Notes: generated from the letters alone by a model not told the origin. Numbered from the stretch's first letter, positions 1 through 11,600 are shown. The stretch is 64,000 nucleotides of DNA from Coprinellus micaceus (GCA_951394405.1 OX596334.1:1302001-1366000), one strand, 5' to 3'. Program-made: numbers and translations.

Positions 1-134
1 TATCCTCGCGCACATCCGCGAATATGTGGGCGAAGGCGGGCACACCCCACTCGCTCAAGAGGATGATGCCTTCCACCATCCTCGGCCGTAGCAGGATCGC
101 GATTGGGGTTCGTTCAGTCCAAGGGCAAGTATCT

Positions 135-962
135 ATGCGATACCATGGCAGCAGCATACCGCCCAAGCCTCCCTTGAATCCAATCGCGCGATTCTTCGCC
201 GCATACCCAACCTTCAATTACAACCCCACTTTCGGACCCTCCTCGAGCCCCGCTGCCGAATTCAGGACGCTCTGCGAGCACATGGAGTGGGGGAGGAAAG
301 GCCATCAGCGAAAAGCTGCACGGAGGGAGTTCCAGAACGCCTTGGAGATGTGGTTCAACAAGAGGTACGGCGCAGATGCCGAGAACCTCGAAGCATGGCA
401 GAAGTTGTGCATGGATTTAAGGGTTAGTCCAGTGCCAGGTGCCCTGGAAAGGGCAAGGAAGGTAAGTCCCAAGAAACCTTACTTCGCACTTATACTTAGA
501 ATGGTGTTCCTTACCTAGACCGTGTTCAACACGCACGTCAATCTCATGGACTTCGATGATGTTCGTCTCGATCCCGACCTCCCACTCAAAAGATTCGCCA
601 CCGAGAAGCAACTCTCCGAGTACACCCTCAAGACGGGCAGAATAGTCTCGCCATCGAGCCCCCAGGCAGACGGGTTGTTGAAGGCATTGCTTCGATACAT
701 TCTCAAGCCTCCCGACGAGGCTTTGCGCCGAGATGAGTTCGGATGCTACATTGTAAACCGACGTGTTAACGTGAAGCCGGGCCTCAAGAAGGAGGAGCCA
801 GAGTGCAAGGAGGCAGGAGGCCACGGGGAGGAGGGAGGGAAACAGGCACAGCCTGGTCCAGGTGATGGAAGCGGGGGCGAGGCGACGACGAGGCGAAAGC
901 CAAAGAAAAATAGGCGAAAGGCCACCCAGAAGACCGCGCAACCTGCAACAGTTCCTGTCTGA
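135..962 (+). CDS. Uncharacterised 'YPSF/THVNL' family protein, copy A
   Basis: No function is recognised. Exons 135..461 and 519..962 give 256 aa across a phase-0 intron with a gtaagt donor and a ctag acceptor. Exon 1 carries the family front half (FAAYPTFNY, EFRTLCEHMEW, EAWQKLC). Exon 2 opens with the conserved TVFNTHVNLMD, then TGRIVSPSSP and LLKALLRYI. The C-terminus is a basic, low-complexity tail rich in K, E and G. The start is uncertain: the frame is open to the window edge, and I chose the ATG nearest the domain. The upstream DNA (about 25-60) resembles the DNA upstream of copies E and G, which suggests a shared duplicated promoter. Seven further units lie within 13 kb. Confidence 0.75.
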
Positions 963-1368
963 CCAGGCGTGTATGAGTTTCGGGATCCATTAGTTGGGTA
1001 GTTGACGTGCTCACCTGCCTTTTGACGAACCCAATGCAACCCTTTGGTCTGTATTGGGATCCAACTCCCACCACCCGCGGCACTGCAGGGCCTTGCCTCC
1101 CTCAAAGGGACGTGATGCAGGGATGACCACCCTTTTTGACGAAAACGAGGAGCGTCGGAACTAGCCGTACGTAGGTCTGGACCCTGCGCAATACAATATA
1201 AGAGCCGTGCCACAGCGACTTCTCGCTCTTTAAAGCCCCCAACCCCACAGACGAAGCGAGCCACCCTCCTTCACAGAGGTTGCCTCCCGTCGTCATCCGC
1301 AGGCTCTTTCACCCACTTCCTCCACAATCAACTCGCGTTATCACTTCAAACGGAAGACACGCGCAGGC
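963..1368. other. Intergenic spacer and promoter of the B-C gene
   Basis: No coding signal was found on either strand. A TATA-like 'caatataagag' at about 1192-1204 lies about 170 bp before the ATG at 1369. Confidence 0.5.
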
Positions 1369-2744
1369 ATGCCCACTCCCACAAACCACATCACCGCGTT
1401 CTTCGACGCTTACCCCTCCTTCACATACGACCCAACCTCACCGTCCTCTGCGTCAGAGTTCCGACGCCTCTGCCAGGACACGGGGTGGAAGAAAGGCGCC
1501 CCAGACCAGAAGAAAGCTTGGAAAGACTTCCAGATCGCGTTGGCGAAACAATTCAACAAGCTGTATGGCACGGACGTCGATAACGTGAAAGCGTGGCAGC
1601 GCCTTTGTTCTACATTGAAGATCGAGCCTGTACCGGGAACCCTGAAAGACGCGCGGGAGGTAAGTAACGATCAGGCGGTATCGAAGACGGATGGATTGAA
1701 AGGAAGCGAACTCACAGGCAGTCCTGAAAATCCACGCCAATCCCGTCGATCTTATCGAAGGGTTCAAGGGATCGAAGGAGATAAAGACATTCGAAAACGA
1801 AGCCGAGATGGCTGAGTACAGCGGCAAAACCGGGAAGCTCATCTGGGGATCGACACCCGGGATCGGCGCGCTCCTCCAAATGCTCCTGAACCCGCGGGAC
1901 CTAGTCCTGAAAGATCTCCAGCGCAGTACCGCGTCTCCCGAGCCTCACCAATCCGCTGGCCCCAACCCCATCCTCTCGTTCTTCGAGATGTACCCAACCT
2001 TCACCTATAACCGAGCCGCACCGTCTTCTGCCACAGAGTTCAGGCGACTCTGCGAGCATAAAGGGTGGGAGAAAGGAAACCCTGACCAAAAGATAGCGTG
2101 GAGGGATTTCCAGAACGCTTTAGCGAGGCGGTTCAACAGCCTTTACGGTGTGGATGTTGACAACCTCAAGCTGTGGCAGCGCTTGTGCTCGACCTTGAAG
2201 ATCGAGCCTCTCCCAGCGAACCTGGAGGACGCACAGGAAGTAAGTGACCATCTAGAGCAGCTGGGAGACATCCACTGATAACGCACCTTCACAGGCCATA
2301 TTCGGGACCCACTTCAACCTGGTCGACCTCATCGAAGGGTACAAAGGGGCGGGCGAGATCAAGACCTTCGAGAGCGACATCGAATTAGCTGAGTACAGCC
2401 GGCGATCTGGGAAGATCATCTCCGAATCGAGCCCTGCAGCTGGGGCGCTCCTACAAGCCATCATGAAGCGCACGACCTACGGGCCCTTGAACCGGCCGTT
2501 GAAGCCTCACCAGTTGGGGCGGAACGCGGTCAACCGCGACAGAGGAGCAAAGAAAGGAGTGAAAGCTGGACGTGGAAGGGGTGGCCAGGGGCGAGGGGGT
2601 GGGCCTTCGCGAGCGGCTGAGCCGGAGGAGGAGGGGGACAAAAGGAAGAGAGACACGGCGAGGAGTGCCACGAGGAAGCAGCTCGTACAGTGCAGTGTCG
2701 AGCGATCGGGCGCTTTCCTGGATTGCGGCGACGTGTACGACTAA
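1369..2744 (+). CDS. Tandem two-unit YPSF/THVNL family protein (copies B and C fused)
   Basis: Function unknown. Exons 1369..1659, 1718..2239 and 2295..2744 encode 420 aa, and both introns are phase 0. The first exon and the start of the second form unit B (FDAYPSFTY, AWQRLC, then AVLKIHANPVDLIEG). The second exon runs on without a break into unit C (FEMYPTFTY, EFRRLCEHKGW, LWQRLC), which is completed in exon 3 (AIFGTHFNLVDLIEG). Both introns sit at the equivalent position in their unit, so the gene looks like an in-frame duplication of a whole two-exon ancestor. The tail is rich in G, R and K (GRGRGGQGRGGG) and may bind nucleic acid, which is inference only. No start or promoter separates the two halves. 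Confidence 0.8.
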
Positions 2745-2984
2745 AGGACCTGAAAGGTGACGCTTAGTACTTCAATCTGGGGTAATCGAGACCCAGGAAC
2801 ACGTACGTTTCCTCCTGGGAGCACTGCGATTCCGTGCCACATTGCACCGCGGCCAGCGCAACGTGTATGGGGTTCTGAAAGGTTAGGGTAATATGAAAGA
2901 AGTGAAAGTGAATGAATGAGGCACGAAGCCACACCTCATTGTGACCCGCTGAAAGAACCTCCAAGTGCGGCAACGTGCTGGAAG

Positions 2985-2992
2985 TATATAAA
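2985..2992 (+). promoter_or_regulatory. TATA box of copy D
   Basis: The sequence tatataaa lies about 129 bp before the ATG at 3114. The preceding 'caacgtgctgga' recurs upstream of paralogue F on the other strand, so the core promoter was duplicated with the gene. Confidence 0.6.
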
Positions 2993-3113
2993 TGTGAGGA
3001 AGGTTAATGTGCCACCGTCACATCAGACGAAAGCTTGTTCTGCCCACCCAACACACATCCCCGCAGGACCCTCTACCGAGCCCACCCAGGCTGCCCAGCG
3101 CAGCCAAACGACC

Positions 3114-3664
3114 ATGCCAGGCCCTCTCGAATCGTTCTTCGCTCCCTTCGCGCCTCAATTTCAATATGACGCCCTCCAACCAGCGACCGAGGAGTTCAGG
3201 CGTCTAGTCGAAGTCATGGGGTGGGGCCAGCGCCGCATGCGCAGGGCGCGAGACGACTTCAAGGACGCACTGGTCCAACAGTTCAACCAGAGCTTCGGGA
3301 GGGACGAGAATAGTTTAACGGGTTGGCAAGCCTTGTGCGAGGTCATTGGCATCGAGCCCATTCCAGAAAGCGCTTCCGAGGCGAAGAAGGTGAGTGTAAA
3401 ATGTACCTATGCTCATAGGGGAGAACAGGACATTGGTTGACGGCGATGGTAATGGCTTTGTAGATCGTGAAGAGCACTCACGTCAACCTGGTCGACTTGA
3501 CCGAGGCGAGATTGACGGGGAAGAAACCCCTGGTCCATCCGAGTCTCGCTGCGTTGAGAAGGTATACGTTGAATGAGGACGATTTGAAGATCTTTTCCAA
3601 GAAGAGGGCCAAGAACAGCGGGTTGCTGAAGTACTTGTTGCGTCCTATCCTGTGCCGCCAGTAG
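3114..3664 (+). CDS. YPSF/THVNL family protein, copy D (short subtype)
   Basis: Exons 3114..3389 and 3464..3664 give 158 aa across a phase-0 intron (gtgagt donor, tgtag acceptor). It starts MPGPLESFF. It lacks the YPSF wording (FAPFAPQFQY instead) but keeps EFRRLVEVMGW, GWQALCEVIGIEP, THVNLVDL and LLKYLLRPI. It has no basic low-complexity tail and stops just after the last conserved helix. Exon 1 has exactly the same length as in copy F (276 nt), and D and F form a distinct subgroup. Function unknown. Confidence 0.8.
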
Positions 3665-4051
3665 ATAGAAAGCAGCCGAGTGGGCTGCTGGGTAGACTAT
3701 GTGTATTTGAACATCTATAGTGCGATTTTTTGGGACAGATTTCAAGGCGGTTCTAAGATCCCCATGTTTAGTCGGTTGTCGTTGTGTGGTTTGAAGGGAA
3801 CGATGTTGGGAGCCGTATGTTGGTTGAAGAGGAAAGGCGGGTCCCTGATACACACGCCGTCGCACAATCAGACCCTCTGTGGACCCAGAAGCGGGAGATC
3901 GCGCACCCAATGCCCAGACCAATAAGGCGACCGCCTCGCCCTCGCCCTCCCCCCATTCGACCAGAGTTGTGCATCGTTTTGTCGTATCATTCAGATACCT
4001 GAGGTACGTTAGAGACGCTCTCCTAGCGATGAAGGAGGCCTACCATCTAAT
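3665..4051. other. Intergenic region, nothing recognised
   Basis: This 387-nt stretch has no long or conserved reading frame. It lies between the 3' ends of copy D and the convergent small gene at 4052-4547. Confidence 0.4.
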
Positions 4052-4547
4052 CTAATCCCTCTTCTTCCTCTCCTCGTTCAGCGCATCCTTCAACTTCTTG
4101 AGCTGCACAGTCGCGGCTCCGGTGCCACCCAAGGAAGCCGTTCCCCGGATTTGGAAGTCTTCAATGAAGGATTCGAGACGTTTTTCTGTCGCCTTAGATG
4201 AAAGGGGTGTCGAGCTGACAGGAACGATGCGAACGGGTGGGTTGAGAGGAGGATCCATCGGAGTGGTCGTCAAGTTGCAAGGGCCAAAATTCAACCGAGG
4301 GAGTCCATCAATGGGACCGGCAAGTCCCGCGCGGACTCGAGAGCCATTTGGCTATCTCCCTGGCTGAAAATCTTAGGGATGGGTTCAGAATATATGACCT
4401 AACTCTATCTCTCAAATTGGCGCGAAACCTTCCTTCTCCCGCCTCTTGAGAAATAGGTTCCTGGCACGACTGCGTTAAGCGCCCGTGGACCAGGGTCTCC
4501 CTTGGCGTGGTCCACAGCCCTAACCCCATCGGGTGTGTCTCCATCAT
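4052..4547 (-). CDS. Small hypothetical protein divergent from ERG9
   Basis: Not recognised. A two-exon model, 4547..4404 and 4351..4052, closes in phase 0 to 147 aa (gttagg donor, gatag acceptor, 52-nt intron). The C-terminal half looks genuinely coding. It has a proline-rich stretch, then a predicted amphipathic helix (KRLESFIEDFQIRG, VQLKKLKDALNEERKKR) ending at the stop. Its start lies only about 97 bp from the ERG9 start, so the two would share a bidirectional promoter. The N-terminal exon is the weak part of the model. Confidence 0.45.
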
Positions 4548-4644
4548 TTCGTGAATTCTGCGAGCGTGGCGAGTCGTACGAGTGTCAAAAATTCAGAACG
4601 AGTTCGCTTCCTCGCAGTACCTCTTTCCTTCGCTCCAACACATC

Positions 4645-6467
4645 ATGCCCGCCGCAAACTGGATCGTGCTGCTGCTCACGCACCCCCTGGAGTTCAAGAC
4701 CCTGCTCCAGTTCTACATCTACCATGAGCAGAAGCGCGACATCAAGGCGATTAAGGAGCACCCCACCTCGGGATGGGACAGGGAGAGCATGCGGAGGTGT
4801 TGGGATTTCCTCGACATGACCAGCAGGAGTTTCGCTGCCGTCATCAAGGAGCTCGAGGGGGATCTCGCCAGGACGGTGCGTCGACGTGGTTCTGCGATTC
4901 ACGTACACCGCGGCACCGCGCGCGTGTGTGTTACGTTTCCCCGCATTTTGCTGACGGAACCGCGCAGATTTGCTTGTTCTACCTCGTTCTGCGAGGGTTG
5001 GACACCGTTGAGGATGACATGACCATCCCGGACGACGTCAAGCAGCCTATCCTCCGCAACTTCCACAAACACACTGTCACCCCTGGATGGAAGTTTGACG
5101 GATGCGGGCCCGACGAGAAGGACCGACAGCTCCTCGTCGAGTACGATATTGTCGTCGAGGAAGTCAACCGACTCGCACCCCAGTGCGTTTTCCCCTTCCC
5201 TTTCACCTATTGAAACCTAAAACTGTGCTTTCAGCTACCGCGACGTCATCGTGGATATTTGCCACAAAATGGAAAACGGGATGGCCGACTTTGCCCACAA
5301 GGCTGCCACAACGGGTAGCATCTACCTCGAGCGCGTCGCCGACTACGACCTCTACTGTCACTACGTCGCTGGACTCGTAGGCGAGGGCCTTTCACGGATA
5401 TTCAGCGCCTCCGGAAAGGAGGCGTCCTGGGTAGGCGACCAGCTCGAGCTCTCCGACTCCATGGGGCTTCTATTACAGAAGACGAACATCATCCGAGATT
5501 ACCGCGAAGATACCGACCAGCAGAGGTACTTCTGGCCGAGGGAAATTTGGGGCAAGTATGGCTTCAAGGAGATGAAGGATATGTACGCCCCTGAATCGGC
5601 GGAGCAGGCACAGTGGGTGCAGAGCAATATGGTGGTGGACGCTCTGAGGCACACAATCGACGCCCTCGACTACCTCCGGTTCCTAAAAAACCAGACGGTG
5701 TTCAACTTCTGCGCCATCCCCGCCACGATGGCGATTGCAACCCTCGAACTGTGCTTCATGAACCCCACGATGTTCCAGCGGAATATTAAAATCCGGAAAG
5801 CAGATGCTGCCGGCGTGCGTCCTTCCTTCCTTTCTTTTTCTAGTGACGGTGTTGACTTGATGACCGCAGTTGATCATGCGCTCAACAAACCCCCGCGAAG
5901 TCGGGCTTATCTTCCGAGAATACGCACGCAAAATCCACGCCAAGGCCGTCCCCTCCGACCCCAACTACCTCAAGCTCGCTGTCTCCTGCGGCAGGATCGA
6001 GCAGTGGTTCCAACACAACTACCCCTCTTTCGTGCAGGTTATTGACAGCGGGAATGGACCTAAGGCCGAAATCGACGAATCCGACGCACGTTCGAGGATA
6101 TTGGCGCTAGAGTCCGAACAGGATAAGGCGATGGCGGGGAAGAGGAGAGTCGAGCGGATCACGGAGAAGGCGAAGGCCAGTGCGAACGGTACGTCCTTTT
6201 ACAGTTTCCCGTTTATGTACCGTGACGCTAAATAATACCGCCCGGATAGGTGTGAACAACTACGAAGAGACCTCCGTCAAGGAGACGCTCATGTACCTCT
6301 TCGCCGCCGTGGCCGTTCTCGTTGGTTTCTGCGGCATCTCCGTGTACCTCATCCTCCACTTCTTCGACGAACCTAACAGTGGCGACTTCTCATTTCCTAA
6401 CCCGAGCCAAGTCATTGGCAAGGTCATCGAGACGGTCAGCTTTGGGATCATCAAAAGTACGGCCTAA
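4645..6467 (+). CDS. ERG9: Squalene synthase (farnesyl-diphosphate farnesyltransferase)
   Basis: The enzyme condenses two farnesyl diphosphates to presqualene diphosphate and reduces it to squalene, the first committed step of sterol synthesis, at the ER membrane. Exons 4645..4875, 4968..5182, 5235..5814, 5870..6188 and 6250..6467 close to 520 aa. The start is the ATG giving MPAANWIVLLLTHPLEF, which matches the fungal N-terminus. The first Asp-rich motif is LDTVEDDMT (about residue 90) and the second is IIRDYREDTDQ (about 238); both bind Mg-diphosphate. A single C-terminal membrane helix (LMYLFAAVAVLVGFCGISVY, about 460-485) gives the tail anchor. Length and motif order are normal for fungi. 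It stands inside the YPSF/THVNL gene array. Confidence 0.95.
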
Positions 6468-6759
6468 AACCCCAGGCTTGGGGATATTACTCCTTCTCTT
6501 TAATGACTTGCCCCTTCCCGATCTACCCGAATCCCTCAGCCGATAGTCCCATCCTCCAACCCCTCCCTCCTTCCGTATCTCACGGACATACGTACCCACA
6601 CGACCGACGCCCACCTACTCAGCATCATCCTATACCTATTGACTCATCTACTCTTGTTGGTTCCTGTTGACATTTGGTATCTACGCTTGCTACTCTTACC
6701 TACTACTACATCGTATCCTTATCACGAGTATCATGACTCTACCCATGTATATTATTTAT
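6468..6759. other. Convergent 3' spacer between ERG9 and copy E
   Basis: This 292-nt C/T-rich stretch contains the 3' ends of both genes. No other feature was seen. Confidence 0.4.
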
Positions 6760-7605
6760 TTACTTAGACTTGGAACGAAACTTGCGAGAGGCTTGACGAT
6801 TTGCTCGGGCGGCTGCGGCGGTAGCCTGCGCCTGACGTGGGCCATGCTTCTTCTTGTTCTTACCCTTAGCCTTGGATTTAGTTTTCTTCTTCGTCTCTCC
6901 TCCAGCAGCATCATTAGCACCTGCCTTGGTGTGTGGGGTCATAGCCCCCGCCTTATTGCCACTCGCACTGATACCCTGGTTGGTTGCGGGGTTCCTGGAC
7001 CTGCCACGAATGTAGTTCCCAGTATGGTCCCGTCGCAAGTCCCTGGCCGGGGGATGGAAAATATGCCGCAGTAAGGCTTTCAACAACCCACCCGCCATAG
7101 GGCTTGATGACGACACGATCCTCCCAGTTCTCTTCGTATACGCAGCCAGGGCGGCCTCGGTGGGCCACGTTTGCACCTTGCGGCCAGGGCGGAGTTCAAC
7201 CTCCGCCAAGTCCATGAGATTGACGTGGGTGTTGTACACCGCCTGGAATTTGAAAACACCATCGTAAGCCCAGAGTGAGGTTGGGGGTGAGTTATTGAAA
7301 CTACTGACCTCTCGGGCCTCCTCCAGGACATCGGGGGGCGGGTCGATATTCACTCTCCTGCACAACTTCTGCCATGCCATGAGAGAGTCTACGTCTGTCC
7401 CGTACACCCCGTTGAAAAGCTTTGCAACAGCATTCTGGAATTCGCACCACGCGGCTTTCTGCTCATTGTCATCCCGCTCCCATCCCTTGAACCTGCAAAG
7501 CCGGGAAAACTCGGAAGCAGAGGAACTGGCTGTGCGATTGTACTTGAAGGAAGGGTACAAGGCGAAGAACGCTGCCATGGGGTTGGCGAATGTTGACCGT
7601 GCCAT
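6760..7605 (-). CDS. YPSF/THVNL family protein, copy E
   Basis: Exons 7605..7309 and 7242..6760 give 259 aa. Exon 1 holds FFALYPSFKY, EFSRLCRFKGW and AWQKLCRRV. Exon 2 starts AVYNTHVNLMDLAEV and holds YTKRTGRIVSSSSP and GLLKALLRHI. The tail is strongly basic (K, T and G rich, KKKTKSKAKGK), suggesting nuclear targeting, which is inference. The 66-nt intron (gtcagt...ccag) is a multiple of three and has no stop, so a retained form would encode 281 aa. Copy G is its nearest relative, and the upstream non-coding DNA is duplicated too. Confidence 0.8.
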   Translation of the reverse strand: MARSTFANPMAAFFALYPSFKYNRTASSSASEFSRLCRFKGWERDDNEQKAAWCEFQNAVAKLFNGVYGTDVDSLMAWQKLCRRVNIDPPPDVLEEAREVSSFNNSPPTSLWAYDGVFKFQAVYNTHVNLMDLAEVELRPGRKVQTWPTEAALAAYTKRTGRIVSSSSPMAGGLLKALLRHIFHPPARDLRRDHTGNYIRGRSRNPATNQGISASGNKAGAMTPHTKAGANDAAGGETKKKTKSKAKGKNKKKHGPRQAQATAAAARANRQASRKFRSKSK

Positions 7606-8050
7606 TTCTCTTGAACCAGGGTTGTTGAATAGGTGATTGAGGTAGTACGTATATGCAAGAAGGGACGATGAAAGGCAAAACCCTCAGCGTAGGGAGTGTG
7701 CCTGCCTTCGTCCACGAGTTCCTCGAATGGGGGGCTGCTTAGCCAATGAGTCAGGCAAGGACCTGGTTCTTATACTCTAATGCATGGGAAGCGGTACGTA
7801 ACAATTCACCCCTACTCGGACAGCCCCAGCTTCTCTCGGTCAGAAGACATGGTCATGGGGCCAGGCTTCCGTAACTCAATTCAGTTAGGCGCCGGTGGCT
7901 TGGGATTCTGTAGAGATAAGGAGGTGATACCCCATATGTAGGGAAGGGCACCGCCAAGGGTATGCGTAATTTAGTCCGTCTCTAGATATGGCGCCCGGGA
8001 CTGACCTCCCCAACGCGGCGGTTCATTGTGTACCTGAAAATAGACGCCCA
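7606..8050. repeat. Segmentally duplicated upstream region (partner at 12693-13150)
   Basis: DNA upstream of copy E matches DNA upstream of copy G over about 450 bp. Shared blocks include 'gggacgatgaaaggcaaaac', 'cggtacgtaacaattca', 'tctcggtcagaagacatggt' and 'gtgataccccat'. Small indels separate the blocks. A TATA-like 'gagtataagaa' (reverse strand, about 7770) is also shared. Confidence 0.85.
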
Positions 8051-8147
8051 TAGTGTTTCGGAAATGTCGTCATCAGCCAGATTGTTCATTGGAGCCTGAA
8101 AACATTGATCTGCTCTTTCGTTATAACCACCATCATCTCCGACAACC

Positions 8148-10592
8148 ATGCCCCCGTCATTGCGCAAGCTCAACTTCTCTCAAGGAGGGGCGCTGTGGAC
8201 GTCGGACCCGGCATCTGCGGCACCCCACAGCGGCCAAACTCGCAACTCCTCGGCAGAACGAGAGACCCTCTTTACCTTCAACCACAAAAAAAGTCGGCCC
8301 TTGGCCAAAAGCGCCAGGAACCCCACGACCAGTGAAATGGCGTACGTTGAACAGGGAGAAGCCCTAGAAGAGCTTGGCCGCCGGATACACGAGGTGCAAG
8401 AGCCATCGGCGAAGTCTATCTACCACCACCTTGTGGGCGTGGGTCAGGTGTCGAGCTTCCTCAAGGCAGAGGAATCTGGGTATGACTTTGAGCATGGGAC
8501 GTGGGCTTCGATTCCCCAGGAACCAGCTCACGAGGATGAGCTCCGAGGGCCTTTCAAAAAGGTCGTGGACACGATCGTGAACCACTTCCACCCCTCCCCC
8601 TACCGGCGTCAGTCGCGAAGCGGTCGACTGCCATGACACCCCGCTGGTACACGATAACGGCAGACACTTCACCAAGCCTGGTATTTGCATCAAGGCCACA
8701 GGGCCGTCCTTCGAGGTTCCCGAAGACGCGAGACAGTCACAGGGTGTTGGTTACACCAACATCACGACGGCGATCGACGTGAAGTTGGATCAGTCTAAGG
8801 GGAAGCGGGAGGCTCACTGCAAGAGACTTGCGCTTTACAACAGGTGAGCACCCCTTCCTCTTACGACGATCTCTCGGTGTTGTGTTTGCTAAATTTATGG
8901 CAGGCAGATCTTCCTTCAGCAGCCCAATCGCCATTTCGCTCGTTCGCTCATCGTCACCGAGAAAATGTTCCGCCTCGTTCACTACGACCGCAGCGGCATA
9001 TATGTTACCCCTCTATTCGACATTCACAAGGACGCGAGCTTGTTCGTGCAGTTCGTGGTAGGCCTTACATCGCCAAATGAGCAAGACCTCGGGCTCGACA
9101 CGTCGGTTCGGTGGACCATCGATGAAACGTCTGGGAAGAAGGTCAGTGGTACCATCGCGCTAGAGGAGCACAACGACGAGACGCAAGAGTCGACGACCAA
9201 GACGTACGACCTCGATATGAAGGAAGCGCCGTTCGTTCGCCCTGGAATCCGTAGCCGAGGTACGGTGGCCTGGCACGCCCGAGACCCTGTGACAGGCCAT
9301 GCCGTGGTAGTCAAGGACGCTTGGCGTACAGATTCTCGAGAATCCGAGCTCAAGCATTTGCTCAAGGCCAGAGGGATACAGGGTGTAGTTGAAATGCTGG
9401 CATATCAGGACAGCTGTTCACAGACGATCCACTTCCGACCCCCATGCTTCAATTCCGACCAGTTTCACAACCGGCTCAAGCTGCGCCTTGTCCTGAAGAA
9501 GTACGGGAAGTCGATCTGGTTCTTCCGTTCTCGTCTGGAACTCCTGTGTGCCCTTCGCGACGTTCTCATCGGTAAATGTCTCGCACCACATGTATCCCTC
9601 GAATATGCTCAACTCACACCTTCTGTAGGTCACCGTGAATTGGTGGATCGGGGAGTCCTTCACAGGGATATTTCTATGTTGAACATCCTGCTGGGGGTCC
9701 CTGGTGCTGCTCTCGGCGATCGGGGGATCCTAATCGACCTCGACATGGCCACGTCTGCCGACCACCGCAAATCTTCACTGCCCGCAGATCCTTATACGGT
9801 GTGTGCTCCGTCGACTTCCATTGCTTGATACTCCTTGCTGAGATGTACCTCCAGGGCACTCGCACATACCAATCCATCACGGTCCTTGAGGGCAGGGTGC
9901 CAGGTTTTGCCCCGCCTCAAGACTACATGGACGACGTCGAATCGCTATTCTATGTCTACTGCCGTCTGATCTACTCCTTCAGGCAACCTGGCGTGCTGAT
10001 GCCTCTGAATGAGGCATCAAATAGACCGGAGAACTGGGACGAAGACGACCTGGTGGTCGCCCTGAGTGCGAAAACATCCTTTTCGCTCACCCCAATGAAG
10101 ACGACGTTTATCTCATCTTATTGGAAAGGTGCTTGCGTGACGCTTCTCCGGGAGTTTCACAGCACCATCGGTGATGTTGTACGGGAGAAGGATGAAATTG
10201 GCGCCAATGAGGACCTAGGTGAGGAAGGGAGAGCGAAGGCCTATGATGCCGTCGTCGAAAGCCTAGAAGCTCGCTCGAAGAGGGTCGAGGCGGCGTTCGG
10301 CCACGCGGTTAGCACGCTTGAGAAGGAGGGTCCCAACGCCCAGGAGATCGAGCCATATCCCAAGTCCTTCTGTGCTCCCCACATGGCCTCTTCTGTTCCC
10401 CCTGAACTCTTCCTTTCCACTCCCCGCTCGGCATGTACACCTCCCCGCACTACCAAACCCCCTGATGGTTCAATTCCACTCGGACGCCCCACCAACGCAG
10501 GCCCCTCGACATGCAAGAAGCGCCCTTTGGAAAATAGTGATGACGAGAGCACCCCAAGAAAGCGTCTCCGCGACGGAGTTATCAAGAATTAG
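8148..10592 (+). CDS. FunK1-type fungal protein kinase, with an apparent frameshift
   Basis: This looks like a member of the basidiomycete-expanded FunK1 kinase family. Later exons are 8904..9571, 9629..9798 and 9855..10592. The first exon is 8148..8843, with donors and acceptors in consistent phase. Kinase motifs in exon 3 are VLHRDISMLNIL (catalytic loop) and LIDLDMA (replacing DFG). The C-terminal tail is basic (PRKRLRDG). In exon 1 the frame ends at a TGA at 8634 after FHPSPYRRQ. The coding sense continues one frame over (GVSREAVDCHDTPLVHD), and the shift maps to the C-run at 8591-8600. With one base skipped, the protein would be 756 aa. Either the gene is a recent pseudogene or the run is a sequencing error. 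Confidence 0.8.
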
Positions 10593-10983
10593 CCCTCGCT
10601 GTGGTTCCCCATTTTGAGCGGGGTCTCAATGATGTGTGGCCTCGCGCGTTGTCTACTCTCTTTCAGTTCTTCCGCTGTACCCGACCTTTTCAGAACCTTC
10701 CCGATCCCCGTACACGTTGGGAAGTCGAGAAAGCACGATCTCCAGATGTGCCTGCCTATCATCTTGCCTGTATTGGCTAATCATGAGGGTGTGTTTCTCC
10801 GGTGTTGCAAGTAGTCGTGCCACTGGCATGTACAATCTTGTGGATTATTACCACACAGGGCGATCCTCGATGGTAATGTATAGAGGGGCGAGCATGGAGG
10901 GTGAACAGGTTCCATGCGCACTTGGGTGCAATGTCAGGTTCGTTACGCCTTTCCCTTTCGCTCGTTAGAAACCGCCCTCAGAA

Positions 10984-11600
10984 TTACATTTCAGGTTTTC
11001 GAGGTACCACGATCCACGAATCTCGTCGTTGCTGCCGCAACTGCTTTCTTCTTATAATAGGACGCAGTAGATACCTCAGCAGCCCACTGCTCTTGGCGTC
11101 TTCCCTAGGGAAAATTCTCCAGTGCTTCTCGTTATTGGAGCCACACCTTGTGTACCGCCGGAGAGCGGCAATCGTGGGGAATATTCTTGGTTTCTTCCCC
11201 GTTACACTCGACTCGGTCACGTCTACGAGGTTGACGTGGGTGCCCTTCACGGCCTACAAATGTGTTAGGCGTTGTTCTCATCGCTCTCTCCCCTCCCGAT
11301 ACAGGTACATTGCATAGCGCTCACCTTCTTGGCTTCGGACAGTACCTCCGGAATTGGTTCGATTCCAATGACCTCGCAAAGTGCTTGCCAGCCCGTCAAG
11401 CTATTTTCGTCCCTTCCGAAAGTCTCGTGGAATTGCTGGACGAGGGCGCGCCTGAACTCGTCTCGAGCTGTGCGCATGCGACCGGCACCCCACCCACTAA
11501 CCTCGACTAGGCGCCTGAACTCTTCTGTCGCCGGTTGACTAGGGTTGTATTGGAACTGAGGGGCGAAGCGAGCGAAGAACGTGTGGAGAGGTCCAGGCAT
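10984..11600 (-). CDS. YPSF/THVNL family protein, copy F (short subtype)
   Basis: Exons 11600..11325 and 11253..10984 give 181 aa across a phase-0 intron (gtgagc donor, tgtag acceptor). It starts MPGPLHTFFARFAPQFQY and keeps GWQALCEVIGIEPIPE, AVKGTHVNLVDV and GLLRYLLRPI. Its tail is short and basic (RRKQLRQQRRD). It closely resembles copy D in gene structure and promoter but has the opposite orientation, so the pair arose by an inverted or dispersed duplication. Function unknown. Confidence 0.8.

Noticed and set aside
8562..8612. 51-nt intron that would bridge the FunK1 frames
   Set aside because: It would remove convincing coding sequence (VVDTIVNHFHP). A one-base error in the C-run is simpler, but I cannot exclude the intron.
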